Below are positions 1 through 5,979 of a stretch of DNA of 8,560 bases, piece by piece (position 1 is the stretch's first letter; every line of letters begins with the position of its first letter). The stretch covers positions 1-8,560 of the forward strand of contig JBDHZU010000086.1 in assembly GCA_039812085.1 (NCBI GenBank). The letters run 5' to 3'. The translations under genes were made by a program, and so were the position numbers. The notes below the pieces were generated by a model. That model was given only the letters and a program-made list of their open reading frames with translations. It ran no database searches and was not told the origin of the DNA. Source of the DNA: JBDHZU01 sp039812085. Lineage in GTDB: Bacteria; Actinomycetota; Actinomycetes; S36-B12; UBA10799.

Positions 1-2702
1 GAAGCTCCACGGAACATCAATTCCGCAGCCTTGTTACTGAGTTGCCAGTTATCCAGTCCGGAGGTTTCCAGCGGGATCTCTGGCACCAAGTCGTCGTCTG
101 TCCAGAAACGCATTCCCAGGCGTTGACTACAGAAGAAACGAGCAGGTTCACGGACTGCCTCGGCCAACACATCGAGACCAATTACTTCTGGTAGTTCGGG
201 AGCCACAAGTTCATCCCACGCAGGTGATGGATCAGGCGAGCGCGAAGGCGCAGTCAACGCCTGGGCATCACCAAGGGCGTCGTCGTCATGGCTGAACACC
301 ACGTCATCGATCAACGCTCCAGCACTGAAGTTGCGGGAATCGAATGGCTGCAAGGGATGACGAATGACCAGTTGGTCTGCCATGCCCGTTCCATCATCGA
401 GTTCGGTGAGTAGTTCATGGACGGGGATTGCTGGCGGGATCTCTTTACTTGTTCGTTCATCAGCCCCCGAGTAAACGATGGACAGTCTTTCCGTTGCCGC
501 CATGATGGCGTCCAACATCAACTGGCGATCTTCGGAGCGTGGATCGCGTTCCCCGATTGCGGGGGTGATCGACAAGATGTCACTGCCGTCCAAACGAGTG
601 CGTCGCGGAAACTCGTCCAGATCCATTCCCAGCAGATAAATCACTCGATGCGGAACAGATCGCATCGGCATCAGCGTGCAGATAGTGAGGTGCCCGCTGC
701 GAAAGCTATTGCGGGCGGGTTGTCCACGGAGGAATCCGGCGAATAGGTCTCGGATATCCGCCAACGTCAGCAGTCGATCATCCGCCTTGCCGGCCGTCTG
801 TGCAGCCTCGGTCAGCACTCGTCCGATGTGTGCCCGTTGCCACCCGTCATGCCTGGCCGTGAGAGTCAGTCGATCGAGCACAGTCAGCAGACGCTGAATC
901 CACTGCTGCACGGTCGCGGGCTCACGAAGTTCTCGGTCTGCCTGCTGGAGTCGATCAATAAATTCGGCGAAGGAACCGATCACCGTTCCCGCATCAAAGC
1001 TGACGTCTGACAAGGGCAGCGAATCGTCGTTGAGCCAACGCGTTCCGGTGGCCTGTACGGCATAGCCAGCCACCAGTTGATCGATCGCTTGCGCCCATGT
1101 TCCGTAATCCGTCATGAGTCCGAACTCACGTCTATGTTCGGCGTCGAAACCCCAGCGAAGCCCTGCTTTGACCAGCCATTGACGCAATGTGTCTGTGTCG
1201 TCATGGCCTAAATCGAATGCGCGCAATACGGATGGTTCACCCAGCACATCGAAAACCTGTGGGCCTTCCCAACGACCACCCACATTCGCCAACACTGTCG
1301 CGAGCAGGTCGATCAGTGGATTGAGCTGCTGCAAGGATCGATCTGCCAGACGAAGTTCAAGTTCATGCCCGGGATGGACAGGCAACTGCTCCCCGTCTGC
1401 ATCTCGGAAGAGATCGCTGCCACCAAAGACGGACTCCAATAGTGGGGCGAAGCTTTCCACGTCTGGGCACATCACCAGGATGTCTCGTGGCTGCAACGTC
1501 GGGTCATCGCTTAAGTCATGCAGCACGAGTTCGCGCAGTACTTCTACTTGTCGCATTCGCCCATGGCAGGCGTGAATACGTAGAGAGTTGTCCGATGGAA
1601 CCCATCCGGTCATCGGAGATGGCGTTTGCCCATCGCTGCTGATCCGTTGTTGCAGTCGGCCAAGGATGTTGTCACCGAATGTTGGCGGATGGACTTCGTC
1701 TTCGTGAACGATGGTGGGCGCAGTTGCCAGCAGAATCTGCTCGACTTCTCGACTGTCTCGACCGAAGGCGGCAAGCAGCGGGTCGTTGATCGCGCGACGA
1801 CAATCCACTTGCGCGCGCACTGGTCGTCGCAGAGTCATCTGCTCAGAGTTTTCGGCGATGAACGTTGTCGCGGACTGCACCGCATCCCATGCCGGTCGAG
1901 ATGGTGACGGCAACCAGATATCCACCTGACGGCCAGCAGATAGGGCGTGCAGGACGGCGAGTTGTCGAATACTGAGCCTGGTTACTCCGAATACCGACAG
2001 CCGCGCGGGAAGGCCAACGAGTGACGGATCGTCCGCAAGGGCTGTGGTGACCTCGGAAAGAAGCTCAACTGGGGATCGTCCTAGTTGTTCTCTTAACCGC
2101 ACCCACAACTCAAACTGCCAGCGCTGATCGTTGGGCAAGGTTCCGCCCACACCGTCACTGGCATCCCCGTTTGCCCAATCCAGCAGCATGGCCGGGCGCT
2201 GTTCTAAGTAGCTGTCGAATAATTGCGCGATCCGCTGAGCACCATCAAGGGCGTGAGGCTCAGCAAGCTGCGGCAACTCGAAGTAGGCAGATTGCACAAG
2301 CTCCTCAGCCGAGATATCCCTGGAGTTCACCCCGAGATGACGACGCGGAACTGCCGCCCACTCTTGGGAAGTGTTGGTCAGGATGTCGAGCAATGCCCAT
2401 ACGATTCGACCGTCCCGCCAACGTGGGTCGATCTGGCCAGGCCAGATCGCTTGCTCAACTGTGGTGGCTAGTTCGGAGGGGTGAGGGAACCAGATGTTCG
2501 CGCTGACCCCGGTGCGACGACTGATCGTCTGCGCAAGCCATCGTTCGATTCCTGGACCAACGACGCTCACAACCTCGGGAGTGAACGGATCGGCGTCTGG
2601 CAGTGGCTGGCTCAGTTGCTCAGCGAGGGCCTCGGCGAGGGCATCTGTTCGAGTAGCCCGATGCACTCCAACGCCCGTCGCCAACCTCCCCCTCATGTGC
2701 AT
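1..2702 (-). CDS. recC: RecC, exodeoxyribonuclease V gamma subunit (3' end cut by window edge)
   Basis: RecC is the Chi-recognition and scaffold subunit of RecBCD, the helicase-nuclease that processes double-strand breaks for recombination and degrades foreign linear DNA. About 900 residues are visible, against roughly 1,100 for the family, so the C-terminal nuclease-like part lies outside. The frame is open throughout. Recognisable segments include DPFTPE and TGVSANIWFPHPSEL near residues 35-75, DNSLRIHACH then RQVEVL and DPTLQPRDILVMCPD at about 371-413, IVYSGADERT at about 742-751, and FFCRQRLGMRFW near the edge. All resemble the corresponding parts of E. coli RecC. The start is uncertain. 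ATG 2702 lies six bases after a GATACT box (2714-2709), as in a leaderless start. ATG 2780 has a GAGGT element nine bases upstream, but would leave only 14 bp to the divergent nuclease gene and adds 26 residues that E. coli RecC lacks. ATG 2696 is also possible. recB and recD would be expected further left, but this is inference. Confidence 0.93.
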   Translation of the reverse strand, partial: MHMRGRLATGVGVHRATRTDALAEALAEQLSQPLPDADPFTPEVVSVVGPGIERWLAQTISRRTGVSANIWFPHPSELATTVEQAIWPGQIDPRWRDGRIVWALLDILTNTSQEWAAVPRRHLGVNSRDISAEELVQSAYFELPQLAEPHALDGAQRIAQLFDSYLEQRPAMLLDWANGDASDGVGGTLPNDQRWQFELWVRLREQLGRSPVELLSEVTTALADDPSLVGLPARLSVFGVTRLSIRQLAVLHALSAGRQVDIWLPSPSRPAWDAVQSATTFIAENSEQMTLRRPVRAQVDCRRAINDPLLAAFGRDSREVEQILLATAPTIVHEDEVHPPTFGDNILGRLQQRISSDGQTPSPMTGWVPSDNSLRIHACHGRMRQVEVLRELVLHDLSDDPTLQPRDILVMCPDVESFAPLLESVFGGSDLFRDADGEQLPVHPGHELELRLADRSLQQLNPLIDLLATVLANVGGRWEGPQVFDVLGEPSVLRAFDLGHDDTDTLRQWLVKAGLRWGFDAEHRREFGLMTDYGTWAQAIDQLVAGYAVQATGTRWLNDDSLPLSDVSFDAGTVIGSFAEFIDRLQQADRELREPATVQQWIQRLLTVLDRLTLTARHDGWQRAHIGRVLTEAAQTAGKADDRLLTLADIRDLFAGFLRGQPARNSFRSGHLTICTLMPMRSVPHRVIYLLGMDLDEFPRRTRLDGSDILSITPAIGERDPRSEDRQLMLDAIMAATERLSIVYSGADERTSKEIPPAIPVHELLTELDDGTGMADQLVIRHPLQPFDSRNFSAGALIDDVVFSHDDDALGDAQALTAPSRSPDPSPAWDELVAPELPEVIGLDVLAEAVREPARFFCSQRLGMRFWTDDDLVPEIPLETSGLDNWQLSNKAAELMFRGA

Positions 2703-2794
2703 TGGCCCAGTATCGGTCACAGTCCTGACACAGAGGGGCGAAGACGCAAGGAACTGACAGGAATTGCCTACCGCCGTCATGGTCCACTGACCTC
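2703..2794. promoter_or_regulatory. Divergent promoter region, recC / secreted nuclease
   Basis: This 92-bp gap separates the divergent recC and nuclease genes and must carry both promoters if the start calls are right. On the minus strand GATACT (2714-2709) is followed by six bases and then ATG, a spacing typical of actinobacterial leaderless transcripts. No clear -10 is seen toward the nuclease gene. CTGACA occurs at 2725-2730 and 2754-2759, with CTGACC at 2787-2792, about three helical turns apart, which may be chance. If recC really starts at ATG 2780, most of this stretch is coding. Confidence 0.35.
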
Positions 2795-3433
2795 GTGGGT
2801 CGTGGAGCAAAAATCGTGTTGACGGTAGCCGGTGTAGTAGCCGTGCTCAGCGCAGCCCTGTGGGGATTCACCGACAAGGGCAGCAGCACCGCCGCAACCA
2901 AATCCACCGCTAAACCTCACTCAACCAGCCCTCACGCACACAACGCCGTGTCAGCGAAACCGTCATCGAGCGCTCAGCCAGCAAAACCCAAGCTCTATGG
3001 ACCGATCAAGGTCGTACACGTTTCTGATGGAGACACCATCGACATCATGAAGGGCGGCACGTTCACATTTGTCCGCTTGATCGGTATCGATACCCCGGAG
3101 ACGAAGGATCCGCGTAAGCCCACGGAGTGCTTCGGTAAAGAGGCCTCCGCACAGACCACGAAATTGGTGAACGGCAAGAACGTCTGGCTGGAGTACGACC
3201 CTCTCGACCCCAGCCCCGACAAGTTCGGTCGGGACCTTGCGTATGTGTATCTGGATGCCAACGGCAAAACGATGCTGAACGAGATACTTGTCCGCGACGG
3301 ATTCGCCCACGAGTACACCTATCGCGGTAAGTACACCTACCAAACACGTATGCAAGACGCCGAAGATCACGCGCGCGATAAGAAACTCGGACTATGGAGT
3401 CCTAAGACCTGCAATGGAGACACTGCGCCCTAA
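2795..3433 (+). CDS. Exported staphylococcal-nuclease-like (thermonuclease family) protein
   Basis: A 212-residue SNase-fold nuclease that probably cleaves DNA and RNA outside the cytoplasm in a Ca2+-dependent way, as known for the family. The N-terminus has a basic start (GRGAK), a hydrophobic stretch at about 8-25, then a Ser/Thr/Pro/Ala-rich linker (about 29-66), fitting a signal peptide or signal anchor. There is no lipobox. The SNase domain runs from about 70 to 203. Residues matching S. aureus nuclease catalytic and metal sites are all present: D80 in DGDT (Asp21), R94 (Arg35), D99 and T100 (Asp40, Thr41), E102 (Glu43) and R146 in GRDLAYV (Arg87). C112 and C206 could form a disulfide, which fits export. 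The chosen start is GTG 2795, because it supplies the basic n-region. GTG 2816, seven codons later, has a better ribosome site (GGAG at 2804-2807) but removes those charges. The gene is divergent from recC and convergent with the RNB gene. Confidence 0.92.
   Translation: MGRGAKIVLTVAGVVAVLSAALWGFTDKGSSTAATKSTAKPHSTSPHAHNAVSAKPSSSAQPAKPKLYGPIKVVHVSDGDTIDIMKGGTFTFVRLIGIDTPETKDPRKPTECFGKEASAQTTKLVNGKNVWLEYDPLDPSPDKFGRDLAYVYLDANGKTMLNEILVRDGFAHEYTYRGKYTYQTRMQDAEDHARDKKLGLWSPKTCNGDTAP
2804..2807 (+). promoter_or_regulatory. Shine-Dalgarno-like GGAG before alternative start GTG 2816
   Basis: GGAG sits eight bases before GTG 2816, in frame with the nuclease gene and inside the coding region if translation begins at GTG 2795. 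No Shine-Dalgarno sequence precedes 2795. Ribosome-site evidence therefore favours 2816, while the signal-peptide charge pattern favours 2795. Confidence 0.4.
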
Positions 3434-3467
3434 CGCAGCTCCAGCAGCAGCCAATTCTCCATTCTCA

Positions 3468-3484
3468 CCGCTACGACGTAGCGG
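3468..3484. terminator. Hairpin at the convergent 3' ends of the nuclease and RNB genes
   Basis: CCGCTAC (3468-3474), loop GAC, GTAGCGG (3478-3484) is a perfect 7-bp GC-rich stem with a three-base loop. It includes the TAG stop of the RNB gene (3473-3471) and lies 34 bp after the nuclease stop. Placement between converging genes suggests a two-way terminator. Neither strand has a U-run afterwards, so classic intrinsic termination is doubtful, although U-less hairpin terminators have been proposed in actinobacteria. Confidence 0.4.
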
Positions 3485-4919
3485 GTTCAGACGCAGCAGG
3501 TTCAAAGGTGATGCGTCGCTGAATGGGATCAGTCGAGAGCAGTTTCAGTGCGACTGTGCGACCGAGGGGAAGTCGCTGCTTCAGCTTTGCTCGCACGGCT
3601 GGTTCGGCAATCTGAACCACGCTGCCTTTCTGGCGGCTCTCTACGACGACAGCCTCGAAGGTCTCCCCGATGCGGTCAGCCAGAATCACCGCTTCGGCAA
3701 GGTCCAGGGATTGCCGTTCGACCTCGCGCGCTAGGCGATCACCGGCTGCCATATAGCCAGGAACTTCCGGTAGCGCCTGCCGCGCCCAATCTGGCACCTG
3801 ATTTCCAGCGAGCACGGCAGCGCACACTTCAAGTGCGAACCGGTCAGCCAGTCGGCGGATCGGAGCCGTCACGTGTGCGTATGGCGCGGCTACCGCACTG
3901 TGCGTGGTGAGTTCAGGCAGTTGTCCATCAAAGGCGGTGTAACCGGCTCCGCGTAACAAACCGGCGCACATCGACAAGAAGGCAGCGTTGCGATCCACTG
4001 CGGGATCGAGCTGACGAATCAATTCGGGATACGACACCGAGTCCGGCCAATCAATCTTCAAGGCACGAGCCGTTCGTCGAACTCGTTGTACATCGTCATC
4101 AGTCGGCGTCGGCATCGTTCGAAGGATTCCCACACCGGCGTCCAGCATGACTCCGGCAGCCGCGATTCCCGTCAGCAACGAAATTTGTGCGTTCCATCCT
4201 TCGATCGGATCGGGAGAACGCGACACCAACTCGTAGCCGTCGCCATGCGGTTCAAGTTCTTGTTTAGGAATCGGCAGGCTGACTCCACCTCGGTCAATCT
4301 CGGCTTGTTGGCGAAGCTGACCGATGTGTTTCATGGTCTGCAGCATTGGATCCGCAGTCCCGGCATCCAGATCAGCTTGGACCTGCTCATAAGCCAACTT
4401 GGCGACGCTCTTCACCACTGCCCGGTACATGTCCGTCGCAGTCAATTGCCCGTCACTATCCAGCGTGAGATCCCAAACGAATGCAGGGCGTTTCACATCG
4501 GGCAACAAGCTGGCAGCGTCCTCGGACAGTCGCATGGGATGCAACGGCGTCTTCACATCAGGGCTATAGATCGTGACGCCACGGCGACGCGTCTCCGTAT
4601 CCAATGCCCCACCCGGACGGATGAACGATCCAACATCAGCAATGGCGTAGCGGACTCGATAGCCACCAGCTCGCTGCTCGACATGCACTGCCTGGTCGAG
4701 GTCCTTGCTCGTGGCCGGGTCGATGGTGACGAACGGAATGTCCGTCTCCACCCGTAACGGCATAACCTCCTGCTGCGCGGCAGCTTCCGCCTCGGCCAAC
4801 ACCTCATCACTGAATGCAGCGGGAATCTCTAGTTCGTCACGAAGCTGCTGGAAACCAGCACGCAGCACCTCACCTTGCTCGGCATCGGCGAGCTGTGCAT
4901 GCAGTTGTGCGCGGGTCAC
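3471..4919 (-). CDS. RNB-domain exoribonuclease (RNase II family, short actinobacterial type)
   Basis: A 482-residue RNase II-family protein, predicted to degrade RNA from the 3' end in the cytoplasm. The RNB domain spans about residues 58-370. Motifs seen are TIDPATSKDLDQA at 65-77, GGVSLP at 211-216, ISLLTG at 246-251 and YAHVTAPIRR at 347-356, the last being the family's conserved Arg-containing motif. D67, D73 and D75 match Asp201, Asp207 and Asp209 of E. coli RNase II; Asp210 is replaced by Q76. There are only about 55 residues before the RNB domain, so the usual cold-shock domains are missing. The tail (about 419-473) looks like a reduced S1/OB fold. The frame stays open to 5102, but that would overlap the divergent J-domain gene. 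GTG 4919 was chosen because it leaves a normal N-terminus for this short subfamily and follows TAATCT (4933-4928) by eight bases, a leaderless-like arrangement; there is no Shine-Dalgarno sequence. Confidence 0.93.
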   Translation of the reverse strand: MTRAQLHAQLADAEQGEVLRAGFQQLRDELEIPAAFSDEVLAEAEAAAQQEVMPLRVETDIPFVTIDPATSKDLDQAVHVEQRAGGYRVRYAIADVGSFIRPGGALDTETRRRGVTIYSPDVKTPLHPMRLSEDAASLLPDVKRPAFVWDLTLDSDGQLTATDMYRAVVKSVAKLAYEQVQADLDAGTADPMLQTMKHIGQLRQQAEIDRGGVSLPIPKQELEPHGDGYELVSRSPDPIEGWNAQISLLTGIAAAGVMLDAGVGILRTMPTPTDDDVQRVRRTARALKIDWPDSVSYPELIRQLDPAVDRNAAFLSMCAGLLRGAGYTAFDGQLPELTTHSAVAAPYAHVTAPIRRLADRFALEVCAAVLAGNQVPDWARQALPEVPGYMAAGDRLAREVERQSLDLAEAVILADRIGETFEAVVVESRQKGSVVQIAEPAVRAKLKQRLPLGRTVALKLLSTDPIQRRITFEPAASEPATS

Positions 4920-4982
4920 AGTTGGCGAGATTACCGCCGCGAGGGAATGGTTGACCTGTCTCGCGGCGTTACCCTCGATGTT
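4920..4982. promoter_or_regulatory. Divergent promoter region, RNB ribonuclease / J-domain gene
   Basis: This 63-bp gap appears to hold two back-to-back promoters. Toward the ribonuclease, TAATCT (4933-4928) precedes GTG 4919 by eight bases. Toward the J-domain gene, TACCCT (4970-4975) precedes ATG 4983 by seven bases. Both fit the TANNNT -10 of leaderless actinobacterial transcripts. On the plus strand GGAAT (4944-4948), 19 bases, GTT (4968-4970) also matches the SigR/SigH-type stress promoter consensus. TTGACC (4951-4956) resembles a -35, but is only 13 bases from TACCCT. An inverted repeat lies between the two -10 boxes. Confidence 0.5.
4932..4971. repeat. Inverted repeat between divergent promoters
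   Basis: CGCCGCGAG (4935-4943) and CTCGCGGCG (4960-4968) form a perfect 9-bp inverted repeat with a 16-bp centre. Allowing one mismatch, the arms extend to 12 bp (4932-4943 and 4960-4971) and take in the first two bases of both putative -10 boxes. Each promoter is therefore preceded by the same CTCGCGGCGnTA element. It could be an operator for one regulator acting on both genes, or a fixed promoter spacer. Confidence 0.65.
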
Positions 4983-5567
4983 ATGGCGCGCGCATTGTGG
5001 ACCCAGCTTGAGCAGGATGCGTATGCCCTGCTGGGAATCAACGCAGACGCCACTGACGAACAAATCAATGCAGCATGGCGAGTAACGGCCAAGCGATTGC
5101 ACCCGGATCTCGGCGGATCAGTCACTGAATTCCAGCAAGCAGAACTGGCATACCAGGTCCTCAGCGATCCGTTGACTCGCATGGAGTACGACCGGTCACG
5201 GATGCGGGCGACCACTGGCGCTCAACCCTGGGGTTCGGCAACCCCGACCACTGCGCCGGGGTCAACAACCGGCAGCTCTACCCGTGTTCAGTGGGTATGG
5301 ATGGCCGATGGAACCGCCTTCACCGATCCCCGTGATCAGGGCAAACCGCTATGGGATGACGTGGACTATCGCAATGCACCACCGGTGATCAACCGGAAAA
5401 TGAGTCGGTGGGCGTGGCTGGCTTGGATCGCCCTGGGACTGTTCCTGCTCGTTGCGGCGGTGGCTCTCGCAGTGGTGTGGATTATCGGTTTGATCGCCGT
5501 CCTGGTCGCTGTGGTCGGTCGAGCCATCACCGCTGGTTCGAGACACGACCATATTCCGCGGGTCTAG
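4983..5567 (+). CDS. J-domain (DnaJ-like) membrane protein
   Basis: A 194-residue co-chaperone-like protein. The J domain occupies about residues 5-72 and contains the HPD motif (40-42) needed to stimulate DnaK ATPase, inside RLHPDLGG, followed by AYQVLSDPLTRMEYD. The Gly/Phe region, zinc-finger domain and C-terminal substrate domain of full DnaJ are absent. A Ser/Thr/Gly/Pro linker (about 76-101) leads to a WVWMADGT segment, a basic stretch (NRKMSR) and a hydrophobic region of about 40 residues (143-182), long enough for one membrane hairpin. The protein may tether DnaK activity to the inner face of the membrane; this is inference. ATG 4983 was chosen because it follows TACCCT by seven bases and leaves a normal J domain. 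ATG 4947 in the same frame adds 12 residues, but its GAGG is only two bases away and it overlaps the promoter elements. The lipoprotein gene starts 16 bp after the stop. Confidence 0.88.
   Translation: MARALWTQLEQDAYALLGINADATDEQINAAWRVTAKRLHPDLGGSVTEFQQAELAYQVLSDPLTRMEYDRSRMRATTGAQPWGSATPTTAPGSTTGSSTRVQWVWMADGTAFTDPRDQGKPLWDDVDYRNAPPVINRKMSRWAWLAWIALGLFLLVAAVALAVVWIIGLIAVLVAVVGRAITAGSRHDHIPRV
5230..5262 (+). repeat. Three-arm alternative hairpin inside the J-domain gene
   Basis: GGGGTT (5230-5235) can pair with AACCCC (5240-5245) over a four-base loop, CGGC. The overlapping ACCCCG (5241-5246) can instead pair with CGGGGT (5257-5262) over a ten-base loop. The two stems exclude each other. 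The stretch encodes the low-complexity linker after the J domain, so Gly/Pro/Thr codon choice could produce it by chance. Confidence 0.45.
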
Positions 5568-5570
5568 GCA

Positions 5571-5583
5571 TACGATCTGGGAT
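5571..5583 (+). promoter_or_regulatory. Leaderless-type promoter for the lipoprotein gene
   Basis: TACGAT (5571-5576) matches TANNNT and is followed by exactly seven bases and then GTG 5584, with no Shine-Dalgarno sequence. This is the usual geometry of an actinobacterial leaderless start. No good -35 is seen. The lipoprotein may therefore be transcribed separately from the J-domain gene ending at 5567. Confidence 0.5.
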
Positions 5584-5979
5584 GTGCGCCCTCTGCTGAC
5601 TGCCTCTGCTGGCTTACTGATCACTCCACTACTGATCACCGGTTGTTCCACCGACTCGCAACCAGCGGCATCGTCAAGTAGTCCCATCATTAATCCGACG
5701 GCACCACGCACCATGTCACGAACTGATGTCCCGGTGGGACCAACCCTGGATGACAAGATCGCTGCCCTGGATACGGCCAATATCTGCTGGGCGCAGGATC
5801 GAGCAGAAAAGAGCACCGAGGCGATCCAGAAAGATCTCGATGAACGATTGAAGCGGGCCAACGTCACCAAGCAGCAGTACGACGACTACCAACGACGACT
5901 GCTGGCCAACGATCCTCAGGTCAAGGCGTTACAACTGCACTACTACCAGTTGACCTGCGACGGAACATCGATCAGCTAA
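5584..5979 (+). CDS. Small lipoprotein of unknown function
   Basis: I do not recognise a family for this 131-residue protein. The N-terminus is a lipoprotein signal: one Arg, a hydrophobic run and the lipobox ITGC, so Cys21 would be lipidated and the rest anchored outside the membrane. A Ser/Pro/Ala-rich linker follows (22-55). The remainder (about 55-128) is predicted to be helical and charged, with DDKIAALDTANICWAQ at about 56-71 and KQQYDDYQRRLL at about 96-107. C68 and C125 are the only mature cysteines besides C21 and could form a disulfide. The start is GTG 5584; an ATG at 5582 is out of frame and stops at once. The gene follows the J-domain gene by 16 bp on the same strand, so co-transcription is possible. 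Its stop overlaps the 3' end of the convergent acyltransferase gene by eight bases. Base composition and codon use resemble the neighbours. Confidence 0.8.
   Translation: MRPLLTASAGLLITPLLITGCSTDSQPAASSSSPIINPTAPRTMSRTDVPVGPTLDDKIAALDTANICWAQDRAEKSTEAIQKDLDERLKRANVTKQQYDDYQRRLLANDPQVKALQLHYYQLTCDGTSIS

Noticed and set aside
417..2822. Several plus-strand open frames of 60-128 codons
   Set aside because: All are antisense to recC and have low-complexity, Arg/Ser-rich translations without motifs; recC is continuous through the region.
4086..4757. Long plus-strand open frame of 223 codons
   Set aside because: It lies antisense within the RNB ribonuclease gene; its protein has no recognisable motif and it has no ribosome site, while the minus-strand frame carries all RNase II motifs.
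4947..4982. ATG 4947 as the J-domain gene start
   Set aside because: The GAGG is only two bases upstream, the extra 12 residues add nothing to the J domain, and the ATG falls inside the putative promoter. Kept as an alternative only.
4920..5102. N-terminal extension of the RNB protein to an in-frame start at 5102
   Set aside because: It would overlap the start and J domain of the divergent gene, and the extra residues match no RNB-family N-terminus.
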